A stretch of 29,978 nucleotides of DNA. Origin: an uncultured Prevotellaceae bacterium (GTDB lineage: Bacteria > Bacteroidota > Bacteroidia > Bacteroidales > Bacteroidaceae). Position numbers and translations under genes: made by a program. Below, one piece after another: positions 1 to 8,014 of the stretch. The notes under the pieces were generated by a model. It was given only the letters and a program-made list of their open reading frames with translations. It made no database searches and was not told the origin of the DNA. The stretch covers positions 1-29,978 of the forward strand of contig CAMJIA010000017.1 in NCBI GenBank assembly GCA_946405695.1, given 5' to 3'. Within the stretch, counting starts at the first letter, position 1, and each line of letters opens with the position of its first letter.

Positions 1-322
1 AGCGGTCGTGGGCAGAGACACCAGTGGTGCAGCCCTCAATCTTATCGACAGTGACGGTAAATGGTGTTCCTAACAGCGAGGTGTTGTCTTGCACCTGATG
101 AGGCAGGCTGAGTTCTTCAGCACGGCTGATGGTCAGTGGGGCGCAGAGTACGCCACGGGCTTTTTTCAGCATGAAGTTGACCATCTCTGGTGTAATCATC
201 TCGGCGGCACAAATCAGGTCGCCTTCGTTCTCGCGGTCTTCATCATCTACCACGATGACGAACTTACCGGCCTTGAAATCGACGAGTGCCTCGTCAATCG
301 TATTAAGTTTCAGTGGTTCCAT
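1..322 (-). CDS. ribB: 3,4-dihydroxy-2-butanone 4-phosphate synthase (RibB or RibBA N-terminus), partial
   Basis: The gene begins with ATG at 322 and runs leftward off the window, so about 107 N-terminal codons are seen. The translation starts [16 protein letters not shown] and carries the acidic signature [12 protein letters not shown], which binds Mg2+ and substrate in DHBP synthase, followed by ARGVLCAP and a TPFTVTVD stretch. The enzyme converts ribulose 5-phosphate to 3,4-dihydroxy-2-butanone 4-phosphate and formate, the four-carbon unit for riboflavin. In many Bacteroidetes this domain is fused to GTP cyclohydrolase II (RibBA); that part would lie outside the window, so the fusion cannot be judged. 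The start lies 22 bp after the lptF stop codon with no promoter box between, so cotranscription with lptF is likely. Confidence 0.93.
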   Translation of the reverse strand, partial: MEPLKLNTIDEALVDFKAGKFVIVVDDEDRENEGDLICAAEMITPEMVNFMLKKARGVLCAPLTISRAEELSLPHQVQDNTSLLGTPFTVTVDKIEGCTTGVSAHDR

Positions 323-344
323 ATCTTAGTTGTTTGTTTATTAC

Positions 345-2249
345 TTATTTGTTAATCAACTCGCCAATGCGGGCAATGAGTTTGTCGTTGGTGCGCAGAA
401 TGTGCTGCAGGTCTTTGTATAGACGGAAGCGGAAGCGAATCATACGAACATAGAAGAAGACGCCCGTGGGCAGGAACAGTCCTGTGATGACGTTCAGCCA
501 TTTGCGATGGAAAGGTCGTGTGTGGGCATTGGGCGCAATGACCGGATAGCGGTTCAGCAATATGATGATGCGCTTGTCGCGAGTGTACGACAGGTCTTCG
601 ATGGTTGTCTCCAGTTTGTCGTAGAGCGTGGCTATCTCCTGGTCGTTGCCTGGACGGAAGAATACCACTATCGGGTTGGGCCAGCGCAGCAGGTTGTGCT
701 CTTCCATGTAGCGTTTCGTCTCTTCGCTGATGCTTGCCAGCCTAGCGCTGTCTTCCTGATAGTTAGGATCTTCGATGACGACTTCCTTCTTCATAATGCT
801 ACGCTTGGTACGCAGACCCAACAGGCGCATCATGATATTGCGATACATATCGACATTGAAAACGGTAGAGTCCTTGTTGGCCTTATAGGTGAAGAAGATG
901 GCGATGGGCGACAGCACAGCCGTGCCAAGCAGTTTGCCGAACCATACCGTCCACTCGTCGATACGCGCCATACGCATACCTGTGTTGTCAAGGATGTAGA
1001 AGACGATGAACACGATGACGGAGATGATGACAGGTACACCCAGACCACCCTTGCGGATGATGGCGCCCAAGGGTGCTCCGATGAAGAAGAAGATGATGCA
1101 CGACAGCGAGAGTGTGAACTTGTTGATGGCCTCCATCATGTGCATGCGCTCTTCGCGGTTCAGCCAGTACGCCCATTCTGCCTTGTAGTCGAGATTGGTC
1201 AGGGTCATCTGTACCTCGTTGGCGGCTTGCGTCAGGATGCGTTGTTTCTGCTCTGCGGTCAGTTTTTGGTAGAGCGAGTCGAACATCTCGCTGCGTCCGG
1301 CAGTTGCTCTCAGGACTTTCGTGGAGTCCTCTTTCGACAGTATCGAACGGGAGTAGGATATCTGAGTGGCCTCGCGGTAGTTCGCATGACCCACGGAATC
1401 GTTGTACTCACGGATGGAGTCCAGGTCGTGGACAATGCGGCTCAATCCCTTCGAGCGTGCGTCGGCAGAGATGCCACCCATCTCCGTCAGGTTAAAACCA
1501 CCGTCGAAGTCGAGCAGGATTTTCTTTGTGCCAAAGGTCTCACGGCGATAGGGAACGTTGGCGTTGACACCCATGCCCGACTGGCGCATATTCTCAAACC
1601 ACTCGCCACTATAGAGCGTCAGCAACAGGTGTTTCTTCTCTGCCGTAGCCTGAATGCGACCAGAGTCAGCCAGAATGACTGCCGCGTCCTCGTAGTTGCC
1701 GTTCATGCGGTAGATCATGATGCCGTAGAGCACACCACGGTCGAGATCTTTTTTCTGAACATAGAGGTTCGAGCCAGGAATGCCGTCGTAGAAGATACCT
1801 TCAGGAATCTCCACCTCCGGATTTTTCTGCTGCATGGAGATGAGCAGCTGTTGGAATGAGATGAAGGCCTTGGGTCCGATGACTTCCTGAAAGTAGAACG
1901 AGATGCAGGCAATGGTAATGGTGATGGCGGTGAGCGACCTCATGGCCTGTCTCAGCGAGATGCCTGCAGCCTTGATGGCGGTGAGCTCGCTGCTCTCGCC
2001 CAAGTTACCAAAGGTGATGAGTGACGACAGCAGGATGGCCAGCGGGAATGCCTGTGGCATCAGCATGATACCCATGTACCAGAAAAACTGGGCCAGGATA
2101 TCCATTGACAGACCCTTACCAATGAGTTCGTCGACATATCGCCACAAGAACTGCATCATCAGCACAAACTGGCAGATGACGAAGGCGGCAAGAAACAGTA
2201 ATCCGAACTGTTTGGCAATAAATATGTCTAACTTCTTTATACGAAACAT
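345..2249 (-). CDS. lptF: LptF/LptG-family (YjgP/YjgQ) lipopolysaccharide export permease
   Basis: This 634-residue membrane protein matches the inner-membrane permease that, with LptB, pulls LPS out of the inner membrane. N-terminal transmembrane helices (about residues 12-35, 55-80, 95-120) include the family-typical MQFLWRYVDELIGKGL stretch. A soluble periplasmic part spans about 125-370. Helices return at about 375-465 (SLSCIIFFFIGAPLGAIIRK). It is far longer than E. coli LptF (about 360 residues). The extra C-terminus is a charged cytoplasmic stretch plus one more hydrophobic segment near residues 585-605, a layout I recall as common in Bacteroidetes. The start MFRIKKLDIFIAKQ fits the family. 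The predicted -7 box lies only about 11 bases upstream, so the leader would be very short. ribB follows 22 bp downstream. Confidence 0.9.
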   Translation of the reverse strand: MFRIKKLDIFIAKQFGLLFLAAFVICQFVLMMQFLWRYVDELIGKGLSMDILAQFFWYMGIMLMPQAFPLAILLSSLITFGNLGESSELTAIKAAGISLRQAMRSLTAITITIACISFYFQEVIGPKAFISFQQLLISMQQKNPEVEIPEGIFYDGIPGSNLYVQKKDLDRGVLYGIMIYRMNGNYEDAAVILADSGRIQATAEKKHLLLTLYSGEWFENMRQSGMGVNANVPYRRETFGTKKILLDFDGGFNLTEMGGISADARSKGLSRIVHDLDSIREYNDSVGHANYREATQISYSRSILSKEDSTKVLRATAGRSEMFDSLYQKLTAEQKQRILTQAANEVQMTLTNLDYKAEWAYWLNREERMHMMEAINKFTLSLSCIIFFFIGAPLGAIIRKGGLGVPVIISVIVFIVFYILDNTGMRMARIDEWTVWFGKLLGTAVLSPIAIFFTYKANKDSTVFNVDMYRNIMMRLLGLRTKRSIMKKEVVIEDPNYQEDSARLASISEETKRYMEEHNLLRWPNPIVVFFRPGNDQEIATLYDKLETTIEDLSYTRDKRIIILLNRYPVIAPNAHTRPFHRKWLNVITGLFLPTGVFFYVRMIRFRFRLYKDLQHILRTNDKLIARIGELINK

Positions 2250-2260
2250 GTTTCAGCCTG

Positions 2261-2268
2261 CAAAATTA
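2261..2268 (-). promoter_or_regulatory. predicted -7 box for lptF-ribB
   Basis: On the minus strand the sequence is TAATTTTG, a match to Bacteroidetes TAnnTTTG. A TTCG, one base from the usual TTTG, lies 20 bases upstream at 2289-2292, inside the CACGAATT repeat. The predicted start of transcription would fall only some 6 bases before the lptF ATG. Confidence 0.5.
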
Positions 2269-2276
2269 TAAAAAAA

Positions 2277-2350
2277 CCACGAATTACACGAATTTTACAG
2301 ATTATTATTAGTTAAATCGCCAGAATTCGTGCTATTCGTGTAATTTGTGG
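2277..2350. repeat. inverted repeat built of 9-bp CACGAATTn units
   Basis: The 17-base arms at 2277-2293 and 2334-2350 are inverted copies with one mismatch. Each arm is itself a short tandem array with 9-bp period. The left side reads CACGAATTA, CACGAATTT and a degenerate third unit. The right side, on the minus strand, reads CACAAATTA, CACGAATAG, CACGAATTC. It fills the gap between lptF and the START-like gene. A related three-unit array lies at 25659-25686. Transcribed, the arms could form a hairpin with a loop of about 40 bases. Confidence 0.75.
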
Positions 2351-2363
2351 TATCTTGAAAAAA

Positions 2364-2765
2364 TCACAGGCCGCTGACGCGGTGCAGACGTTCTAAGTTG
2401 TCGTCCCAGATGCCCCGCAGGTCGGCTGCTTCGTCGTCGTCAGCAGCATAGTCGGTGATTAGCAGACTCAGGTGACCCGTCTCTTTGCTCTGGGCTATGC
2501 GCAGCTCCCAATAAGCCTCTGGGGTGTCCTCATGGTAGTCCCACATCAGACGGATATGGTCGAACTTCTCCTTATTCAGTATGCGCGACTGTTTGGTATC
2601 GCGTTCCGTCCACGGCTGACCCCAGGTGAAGGTCATGAGCTCATCGTTCTCTTCTACTACTTTGTCAGCCAGCCACATCTGCATGCCTGCAGCGTTGCTA
2701 ATCATGTCCCATACGATCTTTATGGAGTTTGTTGCCAGGGGGTATTCAATAGTCAGTTTTTGCAT
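2364..2765 (-). CDS. START-like (SRPBCC) domain protein of unknown function
   Basis: This is a 133-residue soluble protein with no signal peptide or membrane segment. The opening MQKLTIEYPLATNSIKIVW followed by ISNAAGMQMWLADKV resembles the START-like/AHSA1 helix-grip fold family, small proteins with a hydrophobic ligand cavity. The middle has strand-forming stretches (ELMTFTWG, HIRLMWDY, YWELRI, LSLLITDYA). The C-terminus is an amphipathic helix (LRGIWDDNLERLHRVSGL), typical of the fold. Its position upstream of lptF on the same strand suggests, but does not prove, an envelope or lipid link. The 114-bp gap to lptF holds both the repeat and a separate promoter box, so the two genes may be transcribed separately. 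Ligand and function are unknown. Confidence 0.75.
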   Translation of the reverse strand: MQKLTIEYPLATNSIKIVWDMISNAAGMQMWLADKVVEENDELMTFTWGQPWTERDTKQSRILNKEKFDHIRLMWDYHEDTPEAYWELRIAQSKETGHLSLLITDYAADDDEAADLRGIWDDNLERLHRVSGL

Positions 2766-2807
2766 AATATCATCGATTCTAGGTTATCAATCATCTGTTT
2801 GACACTG

Positions 2808-2815
2808 CAAAAGTA
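2808..2815 (-). promoter_or_regulatory. predicted -7 box for the START-like gene
   Basis: TACTTTTG on the minus strand, 42 bases before the ATG at 2765. It fits TAnnTTTG; a TTCG 18 bases further upstream (2834-2837) is only a weak -33 candidate. Confidence 0.55.
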
Positions 2816-2854
2816 CAAAAAAAAATAGAAATACGAAGATTTTTAAGAAAAAAT

Positions 2855-2885
2855 TTTGGTAATTCGAAATAAATGTCTACCTTTG
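2855..2885 (+). promoter_or_regulatory. predicted promoter of tRNA-Met
   Basis: TTTG at 2855-2858 and TACCTTTG at 2878-2885 are separated by 19 bases, an excellent match to the Bacteroidetes -33/-7 pattern. The predicted start of transcription lies about 15 bases before the mature tRNA. Confidence 0.75.
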
Positions 2886-2906
2886 CAGCCGCTTAACAGC
2901 AATGAT

Positions 2907-2980
2907 GGCGGGATAGCTCAGCTGGTTAGAGCGCATGATTCATAATCATGAGGTCGCCGGTTCAATCCCGGCTCCCGCTA
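2907..2980 (+). tRNA. tRNA-Met (anticodon CAT), elongator type
   Basis: All four arms can be drawn. The acceptor stem pairs GGCGGGA with TCCCGCT (first pair G-U) and the discriminator is A. The D-arm is GCTC/GAGC. The anticodon stem CATGA/TCATG encloses the loop TTCATAA, giving anticodon CAT. The T-arm is GCCGG/CCGGC around TTCAATC. CCA is not encoded. The anticodon stem lacks the GGG/CCC pairs of initiator tRNA, so this is not tRNA-fMet. An Ile2 tRNA with modified CAT anticodon cannot be fully excluded by eye. Confidence 0.93.
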
Positions 2981-2981
2981 C

Positions 2982-3018
2982 AAAAAAGGAATCTTCTCAC
3001 TGGAAGATTCCTTTTTTT
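2982..3018. terminator. two-way intrinsic terminator between tRNA-Met and the FadL-like gene
   Basis: The 9-bp arms GGAATCTTC (2988-2996) and GAAGATTCC (3003-3011) enclose a 6-base loop. Six A's precede and seven T's follow, so the hairpin ends in a U tract in both directions. It serves the tRNA (plus) and the convergent porin gene ending at 3040 (minus). Confidence 0.88.
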
Positions 3019-3039
3019 GTGTATCATGGAGTTTGATTC

Positions 3040-4455
3040 TTAGAACTTATAGTCTACACCGATACCGATGACGTGGTTGGTACGTGAGTAGGTCTCCTTG
3101 CCGTAAGAAACCACTTTGTCGTAGTCGCTATAGAGGCTGCAGAAGTAGCTGGCGTTCAGGCGAAACTTCTCATTGATGTTCCAGGCACCACCCAGACCTA
3201 TTGACCAGCTGTCGCAGGCAAACGACGTGTTCTGCTGGTAACCGTCAGACAGACCATAGTCAGTACGCTGACCACCACAGCTGACGGTGAACTTCTTGTT
3301 GATGTCCCATTCTACACCTGCCAGGAACTCGTGAGTACCATGGGTTAATTCCTCCTGGCGATCGTTGGCCATTTTTGCGTTCTTATCGTCGAAGAAGTGA
3401 TACTCCAGCGTGGCACGCAGATTGGGTGTAAACTCATAACCAGCAGCTATGGTCAACAATGCAGGCATGTCGTAACGGGTGTGCGCTCCATCCTCGTAAG
3501 GGGCAGTGTAGTCGCTGAAACCACCTCCCAATTGCTGTTGAATGGCCTGTCCGATGGCTTGTGCCTGAGCGGCAGTGATGGCACCACCCATTACTAACTG
3601 TGTCAACGGTTCTGTTACCATCTTGTCGGTGTTGAGGTCAGCGTCCAAAACGTTGGTGTCATTCTTGGTGCTGATCTTCGTACGGAACTCATAGCGGGCA
3701 CTCAGCGTGAGCGGTCCCTGATGGTAAGCCAGACTGATGATAGGTGTGAAGCCCCATCCTTTCTGGTCAACATCCAGCAGCAGACTGGCCAACTTGCCTT
3801 TTGTGGGATGATTGTCTGCAATGACGTGTCCGCGATAGTATCCGTCATAGTAGTTGGCACGAAAACCTACTGCTGCAGCCAGATAGTCCGTAATCTTATA
3901 GCTGAAGTTCAACTGTCCACCATAGATATACTGTTTACCCTTCATCTCCGAGTCCAGCGTATATTGGTCGGGGGTAATGGGTGGAATGACTGCTTGGGTT
4001 GCATCCGACAGACCTTTGGTCAGTTTGGTGATAGTGCTGTTCAGTAGCACGTTGAACATGGGTACACCGTCGTCATATTGAACGAAACCACCGCTACCCA
4101 CGATACCAATCATACCGCTGACAGCCCAGCGGTCCTTTTTGTACGAAGCAAACAGTGCAGGCACGATGGGTGCCGAAGCCTTGCCCTCATACTTGGTTTT
4201 TGCGTCGTTCGCTGCCGTCAGTTCGATGTCGCGGTTCTGCCAGGGCTTCTGGAAGTTCAGTGAGAACTGCCAACCCTCGTGTCCCCATACCAGTCCGGCA
4301 GGGTTCGAGAATGTTGCGTCAATCTCGGTGCTGGCACCACGGGCGAACATACGGTCAAAAGCAATGTGGTAATTCGTGTTAGTCATCAATCCACCGGCCC
4401 ACGTAGCGGTGGCAAGCATGGCTGTCGCAGCCATCATAACAATCTTTTTTCTCAT
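3040..4455 (-). CDS. FadL/OmpP1-family outer membrane transport protein
   Basis: A 471-residue protein with a Sec signal peptide (MRKKIVMMAATAMLATATWA, cleavage probably after residue 20). The mature N-terminus contains the FadL-family hatch signature: ARGASTEIDATFSNPAGL, around residues 39-56. The rest alternates amphipathic strands with Gly/Asn/Asp turns and ends in ...GIGVDYKF, a C-terminal aromatic residue as in beta-barrels inserted by BamA. FadL proteins let hydrophobic compounds such as long-chain fatty acids cross the outer membrane; the substrate here cannot be read from sequence. It has its own promoter box at 4486-4493, so although a DUF4421 gene lies upstream on the same strand the two need not be one operon. 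Confidence 0.85.
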   Translation of the reverse strand: MRKKIVMMAATAMLATATWAGGLMTNTNYHIAFDRMFARGASTEIDATFSNPAGLVWGHEGWQFSLNFQKPWQNRDIELTAANDAKTKYEGKASAPIVPALFASYKKDRWAVSGMIGIVGSGGFVQYDDGVPMFNVLLNSTITKLTKGLSDATQAVIPPITPDQYTLDSEMKGKQYIYGGQLNFSYKITDYLAAAVGFRANYYDGYYRGHVIADNHPTKGKLASLLLDVDQKGWGFTPIISLAYHQGPLTLSARYEFRTKISTKNDTNVLDADLNTDKMVTEPLTQLVMGGAITAAQAQAIGQAIQQQLGGGFSDYTAPYEDGAHTRYDMPALLTIAAGYEFTPNLRATLEYHFFDDKNAKMANDRQEELTHGTHEFLAGVEWDINKKFTVSCGGQRTDYGLSDGYQQNTSFACDSWSIGLGGAWNINEKFRLNASYFCSLYSDYDKVVSYGKETYSRTNHVIGIGVDYKF

Positions 4456-4485
4456 TTAGAATTAATTTGTTCAAATTTGCGGATG

Positions 4486-4493
4486 CAAAGGTA
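4486..4493 (-). promoter_or_regulatory. predicted -7 box for the FadL-like gene
   Basis: TACCTTTG on the minus strand, 30 bases before the ATG at 4455. A TTTGTTTG stretch lies upstream at 4506-4513, spaced 16 bases at best, slightly short of the usual 19-21. Confidence 0.65.
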
Positions 4494-4534
4494 CAAATTA
4501 ATTTTCAAACAAACGAAAAAACAACCAATTTTCT

Positions 4535-5692
4535 TCAAAATCTGACACCTATTGAGGCATTGACGTACCAGTCGCGGAGGGTTCCTTTTACGCTTCCGTC
4601 CTTGAAATGAAAACGACTGAACTGTCCGTAGGTGTTGACAAAGAAGCGATTCCATTGGTAGGTCAGCGACAGACGGGCATCGAAATTGATGGTGATGGGA
4701 CTATGACTGTCAGTAACAGACAGCGGCTCGTCTTTCAGTCGGTAGTCACTTTCGGGTAGCTCATCATCATCGTGGGTGATGTCATCGGTAGCCTGGTCGC
4801 GCAGGTTGGAGCCGTAACGCCACGTTTTATGGCGATCATAAACGGCAACCATGGGCATGAACATGGCGCTGATGAGTAGTCCTCGGCAAGGTACAAGGTT
4901 ATAGGCGTAACCTGCGCCAAGGCTGATCTGCCACTGCTTGATGCGTCCGATGTCGTCCATGAGCAGGATGAATCCAGCATTCTCATCGTCTGCATAGTTG
5001 ATGTTGGAGTAGTAGTACATAGCTCCCACCATGAACGACCCTTCGGAACGTTTCTGAATAACCGACTGGTCGTAGGCGGCAGCATAGGAGAAACGCTTGC
5101 CGTTGAACATGTAGTAGGCATCAAGTAATAGGGTACGTGTCTTGATGGGACTGGCAAGTTGGATTTTGTTGTTTTCCGTCTTGTACACGGGCTGTCCGTC
5201 GTCAAGGAACGTACCTTCATAGTACACTTCCGGCTCGCTGCTGCGGAAGGTGTGAATGCGCAGGTTGATGCCATAGGAGCCACCTGTGGCACCAAAAGTC
5301 AGAATGCTACCTTTGTCGCCGCCAACGTTCCATGAGTATCCCAGTCCATAGCCACGATAGCCTGCCCATACACCAGCATAAGTTGACGGGGTGGTCTTGA
5401 TGAGCGGTTCCCATTGCAGGTCGCCCGTCACATTGGAAAATATGGCGTCGGCATTGATGGTGGACTTCATCTTCAGTTCTGACTGGTTGATGTTTCCTTT
5501 CACTATCACCTGCCAGGGTTGCTTGGGTGCCGTGATATAGTGCGTGTCGACACCTTTTACAGCCAATGTGTCGAGCAGTGTTCCCAAATTTTTCAGAAAA
5601 CGCATCACGCCCTTAGGCTCTTTGGTGGTTTGAGCCTTCAACGTCAGTGTCGGTATGAAGAAGAATATGGCAAGGATGAATAGCTGTTTCAT
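4535..5692 (-). CDS. DUF4421-family outer-membrane beta-barrel protein
   Basis: The chosen start gives 385 residues beginning with a clear signal peptide (MKQLFILAIFFFIPTLTLKA/Q). An ATG three codons upstream (5701) is almost as good. The open frame extends to 5890, but those codons would lie upstream of the predicted promoter and are rejected. The protein resembles the Bacteroidetes family DUF4421: WQVIVKGN near the N-terminus, then Tyr/Gly-rich amphipathic strands (GVWAGYRGYGLGYSWNVGG), a RNFYVNAS-like WYVNASIGVRF end and a terminal aromatic residue. This implies an outer-membrane barrel; the biochemical role is unknown. It is transcribed away from a TPR histidine kinase (5823), and 130 bp separate the two starts. 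A sensor-target relationship is possible but unsupported by any visible motif. Confidence 0.75.
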   Translation of the reverse strand: MKQLFILAIFFFIPTLTLKAQTTKEPKGVMRFLKNLGTLLDTLAVKGVDTHYITAPKQPWQVIVKGNINQSELKMKSTINADAIFSNVTGDLQWEPLIKTTPSTYAGVWAGYRGYGLGYSWNVGGDKGSILTFGATGGSYGINLRIHTFRSSEPEVYYEGTFLDDGQPVYKTENNKIQLASPIKTRTLLLDAYYMFNGKRFSYAAAYDQSVIQKRSEGSFMVGAMYYYSNINYADDENAGFILLMDDIGRIKQWQISLGAGYAYNLVPCRGLLISAMFMPMVAVYDRHKTWRYGSNLRDQATDDITHDDDELPESDYRLKDEPLSVTDSHSPITINFDARLSLTYQWNRFFVNTYGQFSRFHFKDGSVKGTLRDWYVNASIGVRF

Positions 5693-5722
5693 ACGTGTCA
5701 TTTTTTTTGCTTTATGCGGGTG

Positions 5723-5730
5723 CAAAATTA
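5723..5730 (-). promoter_or_regulatory. predicted -7 box for the DUF4421 gene
   Basis: TAATTTTG on the minus strand, some 22-30 bases before the candidate ATGs at 5701 and 5692. It argues against the longer upstream start. No clear -33 element. Confidence 0.5.
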
Positions 5731-5793
5731 CAATTTTTTCTGCAGAATACGACATTTCTATGGATAAAGATGATAATTGTGATAAAAAATAGC

Positions 5794-5801
5794 TAATTTT
5801 G
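5794..5801 (+). promoter_or_regulatory. predicted -7 box for the first TPR histidine kinase
   Basis: TAATTTTG, 21 bases before the ATG at 5823. TTGTG at 5777-5781 is the nearest -33-like match, but its spacing is short. Confidence 0.5.
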
Positions 5802-5822
5802 CAGCAGATTATCTGATGGTCC

Positions 5823-7901
5823 ATGAAGTATCGTTGCAAAATATACATTATCAGCATGGTGCTGGCACTGATGGCAGTAACTGGTTGCACTCATTGTCAG
5901 CGGTCAGCAGGTGCTGACGGCAATGCGGAAGATGATGGCTATAACAGTGCAGACTCAATCGTGTCGGCACTGGGTGATGCACGCGACCTTTCACGTCTGA
6001 TAGTGGTGACTGATAGTTTGGAAAAGAAGGGCGATTTGCCACAGGTCAGGGCTATCTTCTATCGCACCATTGCCTATAACCTAACGGGGCAGCAGAAGAA
6101 ATCGCTCAGCCAGTATTGCCTATTGACCAACATGGACTTGGATACGCTGAGGACCCAAGCCGACATAGAGTGTTACATCTATTCCTATAAGGACTATGTG
6201 CGACTGTTGTGCGACCTGCGACGCTACGACCGTGCCTTGCGCGAGGCGTATAATGCCGATAGAAAACTGAGAGCTGCAGGACAAGGGTCGTTTGTTGACC
6301 ATCATGATATTGCGCAGATTATCGGTGAGAGTCAGCTCTGCTTGGGGCAAGATGCTGAGGCAGAGAAGAGTTTCCAGAAATCGCTGCAGAGCATCAAGGC
6401 GCGACTGGCAACCCATCATGGTTCACTCGACCTCCGCGAGTGTCAGAAGACGATGAATGCAATTGCTACTGTCTATATGCGTTGTCGGATGGTTGACAAG
6501 GCTACTCCTTGGATAGCCAGAGAGGATTCCTTGTATGCTGAAGCACAAAAAATCCCTTATCCCGACTCCGTCTATCTTGACGAGATGAAGGCTGAGATAA
6601 CCTATTGTCGCTCGATGTGGGCCCATGCACAGGGGCGTCCTGCTGATGCAGAGAAGGCTTTTGCTGAGTATCTATCGACACAAACGGCCAAACAGTTGGG
6701 GAGTATTATCAATAGTTGCCGATACCTGATGGCTACTGGTCGTTACGAGGAGGCTGCACGCAATATGGCGCAATTGGATGCCTTTATGGGTGAGAACGGT
6801 TATCAGCCCGATTTGGAGAATATCGGTCGCTTCATGATACCCAAATTCCAAGTCAACTTGTTGGCTGGTCGTCGGGACTCGGCCTTGCAAGTAGCTAGCC
6901 AGATAGCTGCAGCTTACGAAAGCGCCCTGTCAAGTCAGAAGAAAATCGATGCAGACCTGATATCGACCATCTATGATACCGAGGGTAAAGAGCGCCAGAT
7001 AGCCGAACAACGTGCCAAGCTGTCGCAACAGCGACTGATTTGGGTGGCTGTCGTCATGTTCATCATCTTGGTGTTCTTCCATATCTATGCTGTCCAGCGA
7101 AAGAATGCCTATCGCAAACTGGATGCTAAGAACCGCGAGTTGGATGCGACCAACCGCGAACTGTTGTTGGCTAATGAGCGGGCAGAGGAATCATCGCGCA
7201 TGAAGACACAGTTCATCCAGCAGATATCCCACGAGGTGCGCACTCCGCTGAATGTACTCTCAGGATTCAGTCAGGTGTTGGCCACTCCCGATATTAAGCT
7301 TGATGGCGAGCAATTGCAGGAAATCAGCAGGAAGATAGTTGAGAATAGCGAGCGTATCACTCATCTGGTAGATAAAATGCTGGATCTGAGCATGATTAAC
7401 AGCAATGCTGATATAGAGTGCCTGGATACCGTAACCCCTGCCGAGGTGGCAAGAGAGGCCGTCGAGCAGAGTGGTATTGAGAAGGCCCGACATCTGAATT
7501 TCCAGTTGCAGGTGTCGCCAGAGGCGGAGGACTGTCTTTTCAAGGCTAATAGAAACGCAGTTGTCAAGGCATTGGTCCTGTTGCTCGATAATGTCATCAA
7601 ATTTACCCATCCTGTGGCGTTCCAACGTCGTCATGCAAGGCTGCAAAAGGCACACGCCACCTTGAGCGTCAGTGCCAGTCAGCAGCAGGTTATCTTTGTT
7701 GTTGAGGATACGGGCATAGGTATTCCTCCTGAGGAGGCAGAGAATATCTTTAATGAGTTCGTACAGTTAGACGAGTATTCTGATGGTACGGGCATCGGTC
7801 TTTCTATTGCCCGCTCGTTTGCCCGCCACATGAACGGTGATGTGGTCCTCGATACCTCCTATACAGGTGGGTCCCGCTTTGTTATGACATTGGGATTGTA
7901 A
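5823..7901 (+). CDS. TPR-containing lipoprotein sensor histidine kinase (copy 1)
   Basis: 692 residues. The N-terminus is a lipoprotein signal with lipobox VTGC (Cys about residue 22). Residues 40-390 are helical repeats of TPR type (for example AEKSFQKSL, GRYEEAARNMAQLDAF) placed outside the cytoplasm. A short motif (IYDTEGKER...EQRAKLS) leads into one transmembrane helix near 403-422. A coiled-coil linker follows, then the HisKA domain with ISHEVRTPLN (phospho-acceptor His470) and HATPase_c with N-box LLLDNVIKFT, G1 EDTGIGIP and G2 GTGIGLSIA. All catalytic motifs are present, but there is no receiver domain and no response regulator nearby. Compared with copy 2 there are roughly a dozen extra residues, rich in Arg/His, after the N-box. 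It belongs with the copies at 15656 and 22752. Confidence 0.88.
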   Translation: MKYRCKIYIISMVLALMAVTGCTHCQRSAGADGNAEDDGYNSADSIVSALGDARDLSRLIVVTDSLEKKGDLPQVRAIFYRTIAYNLTGQQKKSLSQYCLLTNMDLDTLRTQADIECYIYSYKDYVRLLCDLRRYDRALREAYNADRKLRAAGQGSFVDHHDIAQIIGESQLCLGQDAEAEKSFQKSLQSIKARLATHHGSLDLRECQKTMNAIATVYMRCRMVDKATPWIAREDSLYAEAQKIPYPDSVYLDEMKAEITYCRSMWAHAQGRPADAEKAFAEYLSTQTAKQLGSIINSCRYLMATGRYEEAARNMAQLDAFMGENGYQPDLENIGRFMIPKFQVNLLAGRRDSALQVASQIAAAYESALSSQKKIDADLISTIYDTEGKERQIAEQRAKLSQQRLIWVAVVMFIILVFFHIYAVQRKNAYRKLDAKNRELDATNRELLLANERAEESSRMKTQFIQQISHEVRTPLNVLSGFSQVLATPDIKLDGEQLQEISRKIVENSERITHLVDKMLDLSMINSNADIECLDTVTPAEVAREAVEQSGIEKARHLNFQLQVSPEAEDCLFKANRNAVVKALVLLLDNVIKFTHPVAFQRRHARLQKAHATLSVSASQQQVIFVVEDTGIGIPPEEAENIFNEFVQLDEYSDGTGIGLSIARSFARHMNGDVVLDTSYTGGSRFVMTLGL

Positions 7902-7963
7902 TCCGTCTCCAAATTGATTTAAGGCATTATTTTTATAATAAGGTGAAAATTTTGCTGTAAAGG

Positions 7964-7995
7964 TTGTGCGGTATGCTGTTTTTTTTGTAATTTTG
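7964..7995 (+). promoter_or_regulatory. predicted promoter of the purH(IMPCH)-mre operon
   Basis: TTGTG at 7964-7968 and TAATTTTG at 7988-7995, about 21 bases apart, 41 bases before the ATG at 8037. No other promoter box is visible between here and rodA, so this may drive the whole IMPCH-mreBCD-mrdA-rodA run. Confidence 0.6.
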
Positions 7996-8014
7996 CAGCC
8001 TCAAAAAGAGATAA

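Noticed and set aside
507..1859. 450-codon open frame on the plus strand inside lptF
   Set aside because: Antisense to a clearly conserved membrane protein; its translation is His/Val/Arg/Asp-rich without motifs, as expected from the complement of codons for hydrophobic residues.
5693..5890. N-terminal extension of the DUF4421 protein to an ATG at 5890
   Set aside because: It crosses the predicted promoters and overlaps the start of the divergent kinase gene; a good signal peptide begins at 5692.
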